A stretch of DNA of 64,000 nt, taken from assembly GCA_016188115.1 (NCBI GenBank), contig JACPIK010000002.1, forward strand, positions 1,314,077 to 1,378,076. Reading direction: 5' to 3'. The stretch's first letter is position 1, and every line of letters starts with the position of its first letter. Below the pieces are notes generated by a model, which saw only the letters and a list, made by a program, of their open reading frames with translations, was not told the origin of the DNA and ran no database searches. Both the position numbers and the translations under genes were made by a program. This document shows, one piece after another, positions 8,922 through 16,870 of this stretch. The DNA comes from Candidatus Woesearchaeota archaeon (lineage in GTDB: Archaea; Nanobdellota; Nanobdellia; Woesearchaeales; GW2011-AR9).

Positions 8922-9848
8922 ATGAATAAGCGTAAAATTGCTTTAGGTATGGTTGGATTAGGACTAGTTAGTGCATATAACTATCTTAACGATCAACCTA
9001 TGCAACGTGCTCAGTCCAAAACAATTGGCGAACGTTACATCATTGCAGATCTTCATGCGCATCCTGCTCAAAATCAACCTGAATCAGATCTTGAGCAGAT
9101 GCTACGAGCTCCGGGACTTGTTGCATTAACCGTACGAAAAGGAGTAGAAGATGCAACATTCAGCTATGAAGAAGCTGTTGCAAAGTTTAAAGATATTTCA
9201 GACTTTCAAGAAATTGAATCTGATCAACTTGCACGTCTAGGCGAAGGCTATTTTTTACGTTCACAGGAAATTGAAGTTGGTCCAAACGGTCAACATCATC
9301 TCGTCGTCTGGGGCTGGCAAGGAGAATATTTCGATTCAAAGAAATATACTACTGTTGATGAAACTATTCGTGATCTTCATTCACATGGTGCGTTTATTAC
9401 GTTTGCTCATCCCTATTCCATTCAACAAGATTCTATCGTTGCGTTCAGACTACCAAATTCGCAAGCAGAAGAGGACGAAATTGATCGCATCTGCACATTG
9501 GTTGACGCTGTTGAAGTTCACAATGCCCATAATGTAAGACTCTACGTTCCATTGCTCATTGATAATATGCATGAAGCAAATGAACGCGCAGCAAAATTAC
9601 AAATGAGTCATTGTCATGGAAAACGTGATCCTAACATTCCACTAATCCGTCTTGCAGGATCTGATGCGCATAATCTTGCAGAACAAGTAGGAATTGTCGG
9701 AGCAGGTATCCCTCAATCAATTCTGTTAAGTACCAGCTATCTTCAAGATCATCTTAAAGCAAATCCTTTTCCACAAGTTGTTGGCTCTCCAGAAAAAGGA
9801 CCTTACGTGAGCAGATTTAGTTTTGTTAACGGAATATTTCTTCCCTAA
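8922..9848 (+). CDS. PHP-domain metal-dependent phosphoesterase, membrane-anchored
   Basis: A 308-aa protein with the PHP signature: DLHAHP at 43-48, GAFITFAHP in the middle, DAVEVHNAHN, and GSDAHN near residue 250. These supply the trinuclear metal ligands. PHP phosphoesterases of the TrpH/YciV type cleave phosphate esters or short nucleotides; the substrate is unknown. Residues 5-22 form a hydrophobic anchor, unusual for PHP enzymes and suggesting an extracytoplasmic location. An upstream TTTATAAAA (about 8890-8899) is a good TATA box for a near-leaderless transcript. Confidence 0.8.
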   Translation: MNKRKIALGMVGLGLVSAYNYLNDQPMQRAQSKTIGERYIIADLHAHPAQNQPESDLEQMLRAPGLVALTVRKGVEDATFSYEEAVAKFKDISDFQEIESDQLARLGEGYFLRSQEIEVGPNGQHHLVVWGWQGEYFDSKKYTTVDETIRDLHSHGAFITFAHPYSIQQDSIVAFRLPNSQAEEDEIDRICTLVDAVEVHNAHNVRLYVPLLIDNMHEANERAAKLQMSHCHGKRDPNIPLIRLAGSDAHNLAEQVGIVGAGIPQSILLSTSYLQDHLKANPFPQVVGSPEKGPYVSRFSFVNGIFLP

Positions 9849-9854
9849 AATTTT

Positions 9855-10355
9855 CTAAAACCATTCTCTGATCTTATGTTTAAACTGTTCATGCAACAGC
9901 CACAATACAAGTAGAATTGCGTCGATGTCAGGAGCATGAGGGTATAAATCCCATCCTCCGGTTGTAACAACGTGCATACCAAATGGCCATGCCCACGCTT
10001 TGAGTTCTGCTGGTTTAAAGAAAATATCAATGAGAATATGTGAAAGCCACCCAAACGACACGACACACGCAACCTGCATCCACCGCTGCTTTTTCAAATA
10101 GTAAAATACTAAACCTAACACTGCAAAAACTAACGGCCAGATAAAGCTGTGACTAAAACTACCATGAAAATCCACCTGTGAGCCAGTTATCCCTTCTACA
10201 ATCCAACTCAAGACAATATCAGCGTCAGGTGCAAGACCTGCCAACCCTCCTATTAACACAACCCAGCTAGGAAACTTTTTGACACCAAAAAAATAATGTT
10301 GAAGAATCGAGAGAACAATCAACGGAACCAGAATATGTGTTACTGCATATGCCAT
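9855..10355 (-). CDS. DUF457/YdjM-like membrane-bound metal-dependent hydrolase
   Basis: A 166-aa integral membrane protein with the family layout: TH near the N-terminus (MAYAVTHILVPL), APDADIV after the second helix, GSFSHS in the middle and LSHILIDIFF near the end. The conserved His and Asp residues are the presumed metal ligands. The YdjM family is related to membrane hydrolases but its substrate is not established. It is convergent with the PHP gene. Confidence 0.75.
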   Translation of the reverse strand: MAYAVTHILVPLIVLSILQHYFFGVKKFPSWVVLIGGLAGLAPDADIVLSWIVEGITGSQVDFHGSFSHSFIWPLVFAVLGLVFYYLKKQRWMQVACVVSFGWLSHILIDIFFKPAELKAWAWPFGMHVVTTGGWDLYPHAPDIDAILLVLWLLHEQFKHKIREWF

Positions 10356-10473
10356 AAAGAAAGATGCTTCTTTCCACTCTTAAAAGCTTTTTGTCCTGCC
10401 AAAATGGCCAAACTATATACTCTTTATTCCATAGTTATATATACTCCATCGCCTTTCTAAAAGTATTCCTAGA

Positions 10474-10565
10474 GATTTATCTATACTCTTTAGGGAGAGT
10501 CACAATTAAGAAAAATATAATTGAGTAGATTCACCGTGGCTCTCGAAGAATGTTATAGATAAATC
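10474..10565. ncRNA. 92-nt near-continuous hairpin, candidate structured RNA or MITE-like element
   Basis: The ends form a perfect 12-bp inverted repeat: GATTTATCTATA at 10474-10485 and TATAGATAAATC at 10554-10565. Inside, TCTT (10487-10490) pairs with AAGA (10546-10549), and GAGAGTCAC (10495-10503) pairs with GTGGCTCTC (10536-10544) with one G-U. AATT repeats then lead to an A-rich loop. It lies between rlmH and the DUF457 gene, both leftward, right after the rlmH stop. It may be a small RNA, a transcript-end hairpin or a short mobile element; no flanking target duplication is obvious. Confidence 0.5.
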
Positions 10566-10573
10566 AACTTTTT

Positions 10574-10975
10574 TTAGTCTTTATGGTACGGTTCATTGTT
10601 CATAATAGTGAATGCTCGATATAACTGTTCCACAAAGATGAGTCGAACAAGTTGAGTGGGAAATGTCATCAAAGAAAGAGAAACCTTATCTTGACATTGG
10701 CTCAAAACATCTTTAGGGATGCCTTCGGCAGGACCTATCACAAACGTAAGGTCTTTGTGATTCATCGTTAACCGTTGGATTTTTTTAGAGAAGTCAGGTG
10801 AAGTATATTGCGTACCATGTTCATCCAACGCGATGACATACCCTTGCAATACGCCTACCTTCTCTACTTCTTTATATTCGATCTTAGTATATTTTTCTAA
10901 CCGTCCAACAAATTCTGCTATACCTTCTTTGACAAATGACTGACGGGTTTTTCCTACAGCAACAATACGAATCAT
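10574..10975 (-). CDS. rlmH: 23S rRNA pseudouridine-1915 N3-methyltransferase RlmH
   Basis: A 133-aa SPOUT methyltransferase. Start MIRIVAVGK at ATG 10975 is preferred to the longer frame because it matches the family N-terminus. Visible are the SAM-knot motif FVIGPAEG and the C-terminal hallmark EQLYRAFTIMNNEPYH. RlmH modifies pseudouridine in helix 69 of the large-subunit rRNA. It is slightly shorter than the usual 155 aa. The family is mainly bacterial, so its presence beside archaeal genes is notable. Confidence 0.93.
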   Translation of the reverse strand: MIRIVAVGKTRQSFVKEGIAEFVGRLEKYTKIEYKEVEKVGVLQGYVIALDEHGTQYTSPDFSKKIQRLTMNHKDLTFVIGPAEGIPKDVLSQCQDKVSLSLMTFPTQLVRLIFVEQLYRAFTIMNNEPYHKD

Positions 10976-11029
10976 AATTTCATAAGGGATTTCGCAATAC
11001 ATAAATATTCCCTTTTCTTCACTTTATTC

Positions 11030-11500
11030 ATGTATCCTTGGTCACATTTCCTCTTTCCTTTCGTAATAGGGTTAATTCTTACCAAAACGGACCATTTCAC
11101 ACTTCCTCTTGCGTTACTGGCAGGAATCATTGGCGCACTCGTTGATCTCGATCATTATATTGAACATATTGTCTATGCCAAAACCAATCGCTTCTCTCTC
11201 AAAGCGACTTGGAATAATTCCATCAAACTGCACAGATTCGAACAACGTAGTTTCATTCATTATTCTCTTGGCGCGTTGTGGATTAGTCTCTTCTTATTGG
11301 TATTATCCCGAATCAATCTTATGGTTGCAGCTGCGTTGGCATTAGGGTATTACTCTCACTTACTTCTCGATCTTCCTCATTTTGAAAGCGCCAAGAAGCT
11401 CAAAATCAAACTCTTTCATCTCTATTTGCAGGAACCATTAGTAGAAATTTTGTTTGATGTTGTGTTAGTGGGTATTGTTTTTACTAATCTACTTCTCTAA
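11030..11500 (+). CDS. YdjM/DUF457-like membrane protein
   Basis: A 156-aa protein with about four membrane helices and conserved polar motifs: SHF near the start (MYPWSHFLFPF), DLDHYIEH after helix two, FIHYSLGALW, and YYSHLLLDLPHFE. These His and Asp residues resemble the metal-ligand pattern of the DUF457 hydrolases, including the protein at 9855-10355, though pairwise similarity is low. Function unknown. It diverges from rlmH with only about 50 bases between starts. Confidence 0.65.
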   Translation: MYPWSHFLFPFVIGLILTKTDHFTLPLALLAGIIGALVDLDHYIEHIVYAKTNRFSLKATWNNSIKLHRFEQRSFIHYSLGALWISLFLLVLSRINLMVAAALALGYYSHLLLDLPHFESAKKLKIKLFHLYLQEPLVEILFDVVLVGIVFTNLLL

Positions 11501-11510
11501 GAAAAAACAT

Positions 11511-11612
11511 GGACCTGGCGAGACTTTCGAGCTAGCTTCATACAAAGCCAATCAGTCGAACTCGCGTCACACCGCTGCCAGCGGTGTATAATAGCCGTTA
11601 TACAACAGGCCC
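11511..11612. ncRNA. Multi-stem element, candidate structured RNA
   Basis: Several complementary segments nest inside 102 bases. GGACCTG (11511-11517) faces CAGGCCC (11606-11612) with one A-C mismatch. GCGAGACT (11518-11525) pairs with AGT...CTCGC (11554-11565) around a CGAA bulge. ACACCGC (11569-11575) pairs with GCGGTGT (11581-11587). TGTATAA (11585-11591) pairs with TTATACA (11598-11604), sharing three bases with the previous stem. It is too far from the tRNA consensus (no T-loop) to be a tRNA. It lies 10 bases after a stop codon, so a terminator or 3' UTR element is the alternative. Confidence 0.4.
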
Positions 11613-11704
11613 ATAATTTTATCCAACCCTGTTTCCTTTAAAAATCTTCACCCAATATTGTCTGTTTTGGAAACCTTAATAATCTCTAAAAATCTCCCTA
11701 ATCC

Positions 11705-12259
11705 ATGAAAGAGGTTGTCCGTAAAGAAGCACTCACTAATCTTGATCAACTTATTGTATTTCTACGTACTTGGCCAAATGTTAACATTGAAGTGCTCAAA
11801 GCACTAAGTGATAAAGGTATTGAAAATGTTGCTTTATACAAAAATTTAGATATTATCTCTATTACTGTTCTTACCTATTCACTCTACAAGCTTATTCCCT
11901 CAATAAATTCTCAAGAAATAATAACTAATCTCATCATCGAATTAGAAAAAGCTCGTAATGCTTTAGCAAAACGTGATCTTCCAAAATATAACTTGCCCAT
12001 GAAAAAAGCGTTCACTTTAGTTCAAAGTGTTCATGGTGAGGTTCGTGAACATCTTCAAGATGTGTTAGCTGCCGCCCGTATCAAAAAAGGTACTGCATTG
12101 CTTGAACACGGTCTCTCCATTGGGCAAGCCGCAGGATTGATGGGTCTTTCTAACTGGGATCTTCAAGAATACGCAGCAAAAACCACTGCATTAGGAATTC
12201 ATGTCACCATTCCGGTTGAAAAACGACTTAAGAATGCGTTTAAACTCTTCAACCTGTAA
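11705..12259 (+). CDS. HTH-containing protein, putative antitoxin partner of the next gene
   Basis: A 184-aa helical protein. The C-terminal third (ALLEHGLSIGQAAGLMGLS, then DLQEYAAKT) resembles the short HTH of UPF0175-type antitoxins; the N-terminal two thirds are unrecognised. It is followed 49 bases later by a PIN-domain-like gene, the usual order antitoxin then toxin. The protein is larger than a classical antitoxin. A toxin-antitoxin role is inferred from the neighbour, not shown. Confidence 0.6.
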   Translation: MKEVVRKEALTNLDQLIVFLRTWPNVNIEVLKALSDKGIENVALYKNLDIISITVLTYSLYKLIPSINSQEIITNLIIELEKARNALAKRDLPKYNLPMKKAFTLVQSVHGEVREHLQDVLAAARIKKGTALLEHGLSIGQAAGLMGLSNWDLQEYAAKTTALGIHVTIPVEKRLKNAFKLFNL

Positions 12260-12308
12260 CCAATCTTTAAAGAAAACAAGTACAATTAGGATAATGTAGG
12301 TAATACCC

Positions 12309-13001
12309 ATGAAAGAAAAAGTTATTTTTTTTGACACAGGACCAATTATCTCATTAATTACCTCACGGATGAGTTTTATTCTCCCTGAAATTAAAAAACA
12401 ATATAATGGTCGTTTCTATATCACACCGGCGGTCAAATTAGAACTCATCGATCGCCCCCTTACCATGAATCGCTACAAATTTGAAGCACTCCAAGTCCTC
12501 AAATTACTTCGCGACGGAGTGTTAGAATTATACGAAGATGTACCTAAACCCACAGTACGAAAACTCATTACTCTTGCGAACACTTCTTTTTACGCTGAAG
12601 GTAAATCCCTTGATGTGTTACAAGAAGGAGAAATAGAATCCGTGGCGTGTGCTCTTAAAATAAATGCTGACGCAGTCATTGTTGATGAGAGGGCATTACG
12701 TTGGTTTATTGAAGATAGTAAAGGTTTGCAAGGACTATTCTCCTCACGATTTAAGAAACCAATCACCACCAATGAAGCAAATATCCAAGAATTCTCAACT
12801 TCCCTCAAAGACATCTCTATCTTTCGTTCTATTGAGTTAGTTTGTGTTGCCTACAAATTAGGTTCATTTAAAGACTACAAACCTGATCTGCGTAATCCTA
12901 ATTCGGTGTTACTTGATGCGTTGCTTTGGACTATAAAATCAAATGGCTGCGCAGTAAGTGAAGAAGAACTTGAAGATATGAAAAGATATCTTCTTAATTA
13001 A
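12309..13001 (+). CDS. PIN-like domain protein, putative ribonuclease
   Basis: A 230-aa protein with acidic positions of a PIN nuclease: FFDTGP at 8-13, VKLELID near 45, EGEIESVACALK near 110 and IVDERALR near 133. PIN proteins are Mg/Mn-dependent RNases, commonly VapC-type toxins that cut tRNA or rRNA. The C-terminal extension of about 80 residues is longer than in VapC (about 130 aa). The preceding HTH gene makes a regulated pair likely. Confidence 0.7.
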   Translation: MKEKVIFFDTGPIISLITSRMSFILPEIKKQYNGRFYITPAVKLELIDRPLTMNRYKFEALQVLKLLRDGVLELYEDVPKPTVRKLITLANTSFYAEGKSLDVLQEGEIESVACALKINADAVIVDERALRWFIEDSKGLQGLFSSRFKKPITTNEANIQEFSTSLKDISIFRSIELVCVAYKLGSFKDYKPDLRNPNSVLLDALLWTIKSNGCAVSEEELEDMKRYLLN

Positions 13002-13024
13002 TTTTTAACAATTCTGCTTATTTA

Positions 13025-13567
13025 TCAACAATCTAACTTAAATCGCTTCTGTAATTCTTTAAGTTGGGTTTTAGTCAATTCAAAGTCTTCAATAAATGGC
13101 TTACAAAGAATCCCTGGCTGTTCTTGTATGGTTTTTTCAATTTCCTCCAAAGTCATCATTTTCACTCCTGCAGATTCTTCATTGAAAGTAAAAGGGCCAT
13201 CATGGACTCCATGGAAAATACCTGTGAGAAATTCGAGCGGAAGACCTTCATCGATGGGGATTACTGTCTTTCGTTTATTCAAAAGGGTAAGAATAGTCTC
13301 AACTCCAACTTCTTCCAATAATTCTCGTTGTGCTGCTTGTTCGTATGTCTCTCCCGCCATGACATTTCCACATGCTCCAAGATCATACTTTAATGGTTCA
13401 ATTTTCTTATGTGCTGCTCGTTGCACCAAAACAAATTTCCCTGCTGTAGTTTGTAAATGCACCACAACATTACGGCTTAAGAATCGTTTCACAGTCTTAT
13501 TGCTCTTTAAATCACGACCAATCACTTCGTCGTTGTCGTTAACAATGTCAAGCCATTCCTCTTGCAT
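13025..13567 (-). CDS. Nudix hydrolase, IPP isomerase/YfcD-like
   Basis: A 180-aa protein with the full Nudix box, GNVMAGETYEQAAQRELLEE followed by VGV, which binds the metal and diphosphate. The N-terminus (EEWLDIVNDNDEVIGRDLKS) matches the subgroup of YfcD and type 1 isopentenyl-diphosphate isomerases. An Idi role in archaeal lipid synthesis is possible, but the catalytic Cys and Glu positions cannot be assigned confidently. It is convergent with the PIN gene. Confidence 0.85.
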   Translation of the reverse strand: MQEEWLDIVNDNDEVIGRDLKSNKTVKRFLSRNVVVHLQTTAGKFVLVQRAAHKKIEPLKYDLGACGNVMAGETYEQAAQRELLEEVGVETILTLLNKRKTVIPIDEGLPLEFLTGIFHGVHDGPFTFNEESAGVKMMTLEEIEKTIQEQPGILCKPFIEDFELTKTQLKELQKRFKLDC

Positions 13568-13719
13568 ATCCTAAAAATTTGAAGTAGTATTTTTAAAATA
13601 TCTGCAATCAGACTATCTATATTCTATCTTAACAAAAAGAACATCAACGATCTCATTTAAGCTTATTTCTCTCTAAAATCTCCATTATCTTTTTAAAATA
13701 CCTTCTTCTTAACCTCTCT

Positions 13720-13935
13720 ATGAAACATTGTCTTATCTGTGACGCACAAGCAAAGTATAAGATTAAAGACACCTCTGATTATTATTGTGTGGATTGCGCG
13801 CAAGAGAATTTTTCCGATATTGACATGTTAGTAGTAGTTGAAGAAGAAGCGCAACGCCTCAATAGATTTATTAAAGAAAAGCTCGATCTAGACCAAGATG
13901 ATTTCACTACACAAGATCAAGACCAGCAAGACTGA
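13720..13935 (+). CDS. Small zinc-ribbon protein, 71 aa
   Basis: The N-terminus has two CXXC knuckles (CLICDAQAKYKI and YYCVDCAQENF), enough for one zinc ion. The C-terminus is acidic and rich in Gln and Asp. It overlaps the start of the downstream protease-like gene by 38 bases, so translation may be coupled. Function is unknown; a nucleic-acid or protein-binding adaptor is plausible. A TATA-like TTTTTAAAAT precedes it. Confidence 0.7.
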   Translation: MKHCLICDAQAKYKIKDTSDYYCVDCAQENFSDIDMLVVVEEEAQRLNRFIKEKLDLDQDDFTTQDQDQQD

Positions 13936-14527
13936 ACTTATTGATATTACCAAAGCATTGCTTGCTGTTGCCGTCACCTTTGCAGTATTACGTGCAGGTG
14001 TTAATCTCTTTAATCCTGGCTCGTTTCCTATTCTCGCAACAGCTGATTTCTGGCTTGTTTTTGTCGTAAGCATCTTCACCGCAGGAATTGGTTTTTTGCT
14101 TCATGAATTAGCGCACAAAGTTGTTGCGCAACGCTATGGGTGTGTTGCAGAATTTCGTTCATTTGATCAAATGCTCTTACTCGCATTAGGTCTTGCTCTC
14201 TTAATAGGATTCACATTCATCGCTCCAGGCGCAGTGATGATTGCGGGCAATATTACTCGTAAAGAAAATGGTATTGTGAGTATGGCAGGTCCGATGACTA
14301 ACTATATTTTGGGTTTAATGTTTTTAGGTCTTATCTTCATTTTTCCCGCTGCAGGACTCATATTCGCTATCGGTTTTCAAATCAACATGTGGTTGGGACT
14401 TTTCAACATGATTCCTTTTGGTAACTTTGATGGTATCAAAATTTTCTATTGGAGCAAAATAGTGTGGACATTAATGGTTGCATTTGGCATCTTTTTCGTA
14501 TTCTTTTTTGGTCGTCCTTTAGGATAA
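13898..14527 (+). CDS. M50-like membrane metalloprotease (site-2 protease family)
   Basis: A 209-aa polytopic membrane protein with HELAH at 69-73 inside a helix, GPMTNYILG after the core helices, and a GNFDG segment near residue 185 that supplies the third zinc ligand of M50 proteases. These enzymes cut substrates within the membrane. It lacks PDZ or CBS domains and is minimal in size. It overlaps the upstream zinc-ribbon gene and is probably in one transcript with it. Confidence 0.85.
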   Translation: MISLHKIKTSKTELIDITKALLAVAVTFAVLRAGVNLFNPGSFPILATADFWLVFVVSIFTAGIGFLLHELAHKVVAQRYGCVAEFRSFDQMLLLALGLALLIGFTFIAPGAVMIAGNITRKENGIVSMAGPMTNYILGLMFLGLIFIFPAAGLIFAIGFQINMWLGLFNMIPFGNFDGIKIFYWSKIVWTLMVAFGIFFVFFFGRPLG

Positions 14528-14760
14528 GTTCATTTTCGTCTTTTTCTAGTTTATCTTAATTCTCCATCGGAAGAAGAGGTCTATCTCTATTTTTATTGTT
14601 AAATGCACTCAACGATTTGTTCGGGAAAAGAGGTTAATTTACATTTTTAGAATGCTTTGTCCTCTACAAGAAAGCAAGTCTTTATATAGTAGTTATCACA
14701 TATTTATAAATCAAGTATTATTTTTTTGTCTGAAAAAAAGAGATGTGATAGGTGATAACA

Positions 14761-14886
14761 GTGAAGCAACACGTTTTTCAAGAGGTAAAGAAGTTTAAAA
14801 TCCAGCGTTGTTGCAAGAGTTGTAATGCTCGTATTGTCGTAGAAAACGCCAATCGGTATTATTGCAGCAATTGTCGTGGATACTAA
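14761..14886 (+). CDS. Tiny zinc-ribbon protein, 41 aa
   Basis: This short frame starts with GTG at 14761, five bases after AGGTGA (14750-14755). The protein has CCKSC and YYCSNCRGY, two knuckles that should bind zinc, and a basic N-terminus. It resembles the many short archaeal zinc ribbons that act as ribosomal or RNA-polymerase accessory proteins, but no family is assigned. A strong TATAAAT-like box sits at about 14701-14710, leaving a leader of roughly 30 bases. A hairpin terminator follows directly. Confidence 0.65.
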   Translation: MKQHVFQEVKKFKIQRCCKSCNARIVVENANRYYCSNCRGY

Positions 14887-14892
14887 GAAAGT

Positions 14893-14934
14893 CCGGGATT
14901 AGTTTAACAGTATCTCGGTTTTTTTCTTTTTTTT
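14893..14934 (+). terminator. Hairpin plus T-tract terminator
   Basis: CCGGGAT (14893-14899) pairs with ATCTCGG (14912-14918, one G-U pair) and is followed immediately by a T-rich run broken by a single C. It ends the transcript of the 41-aa zinc ribbon. Confidence 0.7.
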
Positions 14935-14998
14935 CCGCTATTCGACCTTTGTCTTTAAACAATATTTATTTATACTCTATCCTTCTTATCTAACATCT

Positions 14999-15613
14999 AT
15001 GTTAGAGTTTAAAGTAGTGCTGGCAATCATTGCTACAATAATTGGTATTATTAGTTATACCCTGTATTATCGTGGTATATTTGGGGGTAAAACGAAGCCT
15101 CATGCGTTTTCTTGGTTTGTCTGGGCACTTCTTTCTGGAATTGCATTTGCAGCGCAATTAGCAAAAAACGCAGGTCCTGGTGCTTGGGTAACTGGTTTTA
15201 CTGCATTAGTTTGCTTGAGTATTGCAATAGTTGCCATATTCAAAGGTAAGCATCATTTTCCCTTTTCTGATTGGTTCTGTCTCATTTCTTCATTTATCGC
15301 AATTGGTCTTTGGAGGTACACTAGTGATCCCACTGCTTCTATTATTCTCATTACAATCACTGACGTCATTGCATTTATTCCTACCCTTCGTAAGGATTAT
15401 TACACTCCTTCTCAAGAAACAATTAGCACTTTTGCGCTTAATGCCTTAAAATGGTCATTTGCGTTGTTTGCATTAGATAATTTTGCACTTGCCAATTGGC
15501 TTTATATTGTCGCTATGATAGTCATGAACTGTATCCTTGTCACGATGGTGCTGTTGCGGCGAAATCAACATCATTCACGAAAACCAAAACATCATCTTCA
15601 TTTTCGAATTTAG
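14999..15613 (+). CDS. Six-to-seven-helix membrane protein, tandem paralogue A
   Basis: A 204-aa hydrophobic protein, closely related to the next gene. Shared motifs are ISY near residue 20, RGIF-GKTKPHAFSWFVWA around 30-48, GAWVT, FKGKHHFPFSDW, and DVIAFIPTLRKDY. The KPxxFSWxxW segment and helix arrangement recall PQ-loop/SemiSWEET-like membrane proteins, but the membership is a guess. Substrate unknown. It ends with a basic His-rich tail not present in the second copy. Confidence 0.7.
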   Translation: MLEFKVVLAIIATIIGIISYTLYYRGIFGGKTKPHAFSWFVWALLSGIAFAAQLAKNAGPGAWVTGFTALVCLSIAIVAIFKGKHHFPFSDWFCLISSFIAIGLWRYTSDPTASIILITITDVIAFIPTLRKDYYTPSQETISTFALNALKWSFALFALDNFALANWLYIVAMIVMNCILVTMVLLRRNQHHSRKPKHHLHFRI

Positions 15614-15705
15614 GGTCATTTTGATGGGGTAAATTCTCTCACCAATTTTTTATCACCCAGGAACTTTCCCAGAAACTATTTATAGTCACCACCTAATTTT
15701 CTTCC

Positions 15706-16284
15706 ATGCTTGACTATAAAGTTATTATTGGCACACTTGCTGTTATAATTGGTATCGTGAGTTATATCCCCTATTTTCGAGGCATCTTCAAAGGCAAGAC
15801 TAAACCCCATGCGTTTTCTTGGTTTGTCTGGGCAGTCGTTGGAGGTATTGCGTTTGCCGCACAAGTTGTTAAAGGGGGAGGTGCAGGTGCGTGGGTAACT
15901 GCGCTTACTGTTTTTGCCTGTCTTATAGTCGCCGCTATTGGATTATTCAAAGGCAAACGAGATTTTCCCATTGTTGACTGGCTTTGTCTTATTGCCTCAT
16001 TTGTGGCTATTGGGATTTGGGCATATACAAATGATCCCACTTATTCTATAATCTTAATCACCCTAACTGATACGGTCGCATTCATTCCTACGTTTCGTAA
16101 GGCGTACCATCAACCGCATGAAGAAACAATTACGACGTTTGCCATGTCTTCTCTTAAATGGTTTGTAGCTCTCTTTGCCCTTGAGAACTTTGTCTTTGTC
16201 AATTGGTTCTACACTGGTTCAATGATTGTAACAAACGCTTTATTCGTCACAATGGTATTAATTAGAAGAAAAAAAAATGCTTAA
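15706..16284 (+). CDS. Six-to-seven-helix membrane protein, tandem paralogue B
   Basis: A 192-aa paralogue of the preceding gene, colinear through its length and sharing long identical blocks such as KTKPHAFSWFVWA and the pattern DxxAFIPTxRK. The copies have diverged in sequence but not in layout, so the duplication is old. About 92 bases separate them. The product should be an integral membrane protein with the C-terminus RRKKNA in the cytoplasm. The stop overlaps the convergent gene by four bases. Confidence 0.7.
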   Translation: MLDYKVIIGTLAVIIGIVSYIPYFRGIFKGKTKPHAFSWFVWAVVGGIAFAAQVVKGGGAGAWVTALTVFACLIVAAIGLFKGKRDFPIVDWLCLIASFVAIGIWAYTNDPTYSIILITLTDTVAFIPTFRKAYHQPHEETITTFAMSSLKWFVALFALENFVFVNWFYTGSMIVTNALFVTMVLIRRKKNA

Positions 16285-16838
16285 CTAACTAGCTTGCTAT
16301 AATCTACTCTAAACCCTGCATATGCTTTGGATGGATGACGTAGGAGTTCTATATCACAGAGACGATATAAATCCCTTAAATCATCAGATCTAATCGGTCC
16401 GAAGGAATTACTCGAATCATACAACGTAACTAAATTATCTTTAAAACAATATCTCGCACCACCTACTACACCAATATCTAAAGTACAAACATCTCGTTGA
16501 AAAGAACGTATCCTTGGGCAATCTGATCCTTCTTTCCAAATCCAGGGTATTTCAAAGCGATTTTCTAATCCATCTTTTAACTCTTCAAGGAAATGAGTTA
16601 CAACCCCAAGATGACTCAGCGACACTTCTTCAAAACCACGTATTAATCTTTGTCGATATGTTCTTGATGTTTTTAGCTGACAAACCCCTACTTCTATTAA
16701 CAGGAAAGTTCCTTCTCTTTCTTTATCCTTCTTGAGATATTCAACACCTTGAAATTCGTCATTTTTATGGCGATCTAATAAAATAAGATTTAGGGCTAAG
16801 TCAATTCCTCGTAACCTAGTGCGAATGTCATCAAACAT
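16281..16838 (-). CDS. Hypothetical protein, 185 aa
   Basis: The start is taken as ATG 16838 (MFDDIRTRLRG). The frame can be extended upstream, but that extension runs into the tRNA-Phe gene and its T-loop intron and is not real. The protein is soluble and mixed alpha/beta in appearance, with no recognised motif. It begins 33 bases downstream of the tRNA-Phe 3' end and could be read through from it. Confidence 0.5.
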   Translation of the reverse strand: MFDDIRTRLRGIDLALNLILLDRHKNDEFQGVEYLKKDKEREGTFLLIEVGVCQLKTSRTYRQRLIRGFEEVSLSHLGVVTHFLEELKDGLENRFEIPWIWKEGSDCPRIRSFQRDVCTLDIGVVGGARYCFKDNLVTLYDSSNSFGPIRSDDLRDLYRLCDIELLRHPSKAYAGFRVDYSKLVS

Positions 16839-16870
16839 GGCTTCTACCCACAACCTCTCAGAAAAAAATG

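Noticed and set aside
11511-11612. A tRNA gene at this element
   Set aside because: There is no T-loop TTCRAAY next to the closing stem, and the arms have the wrong sizes and spacing.
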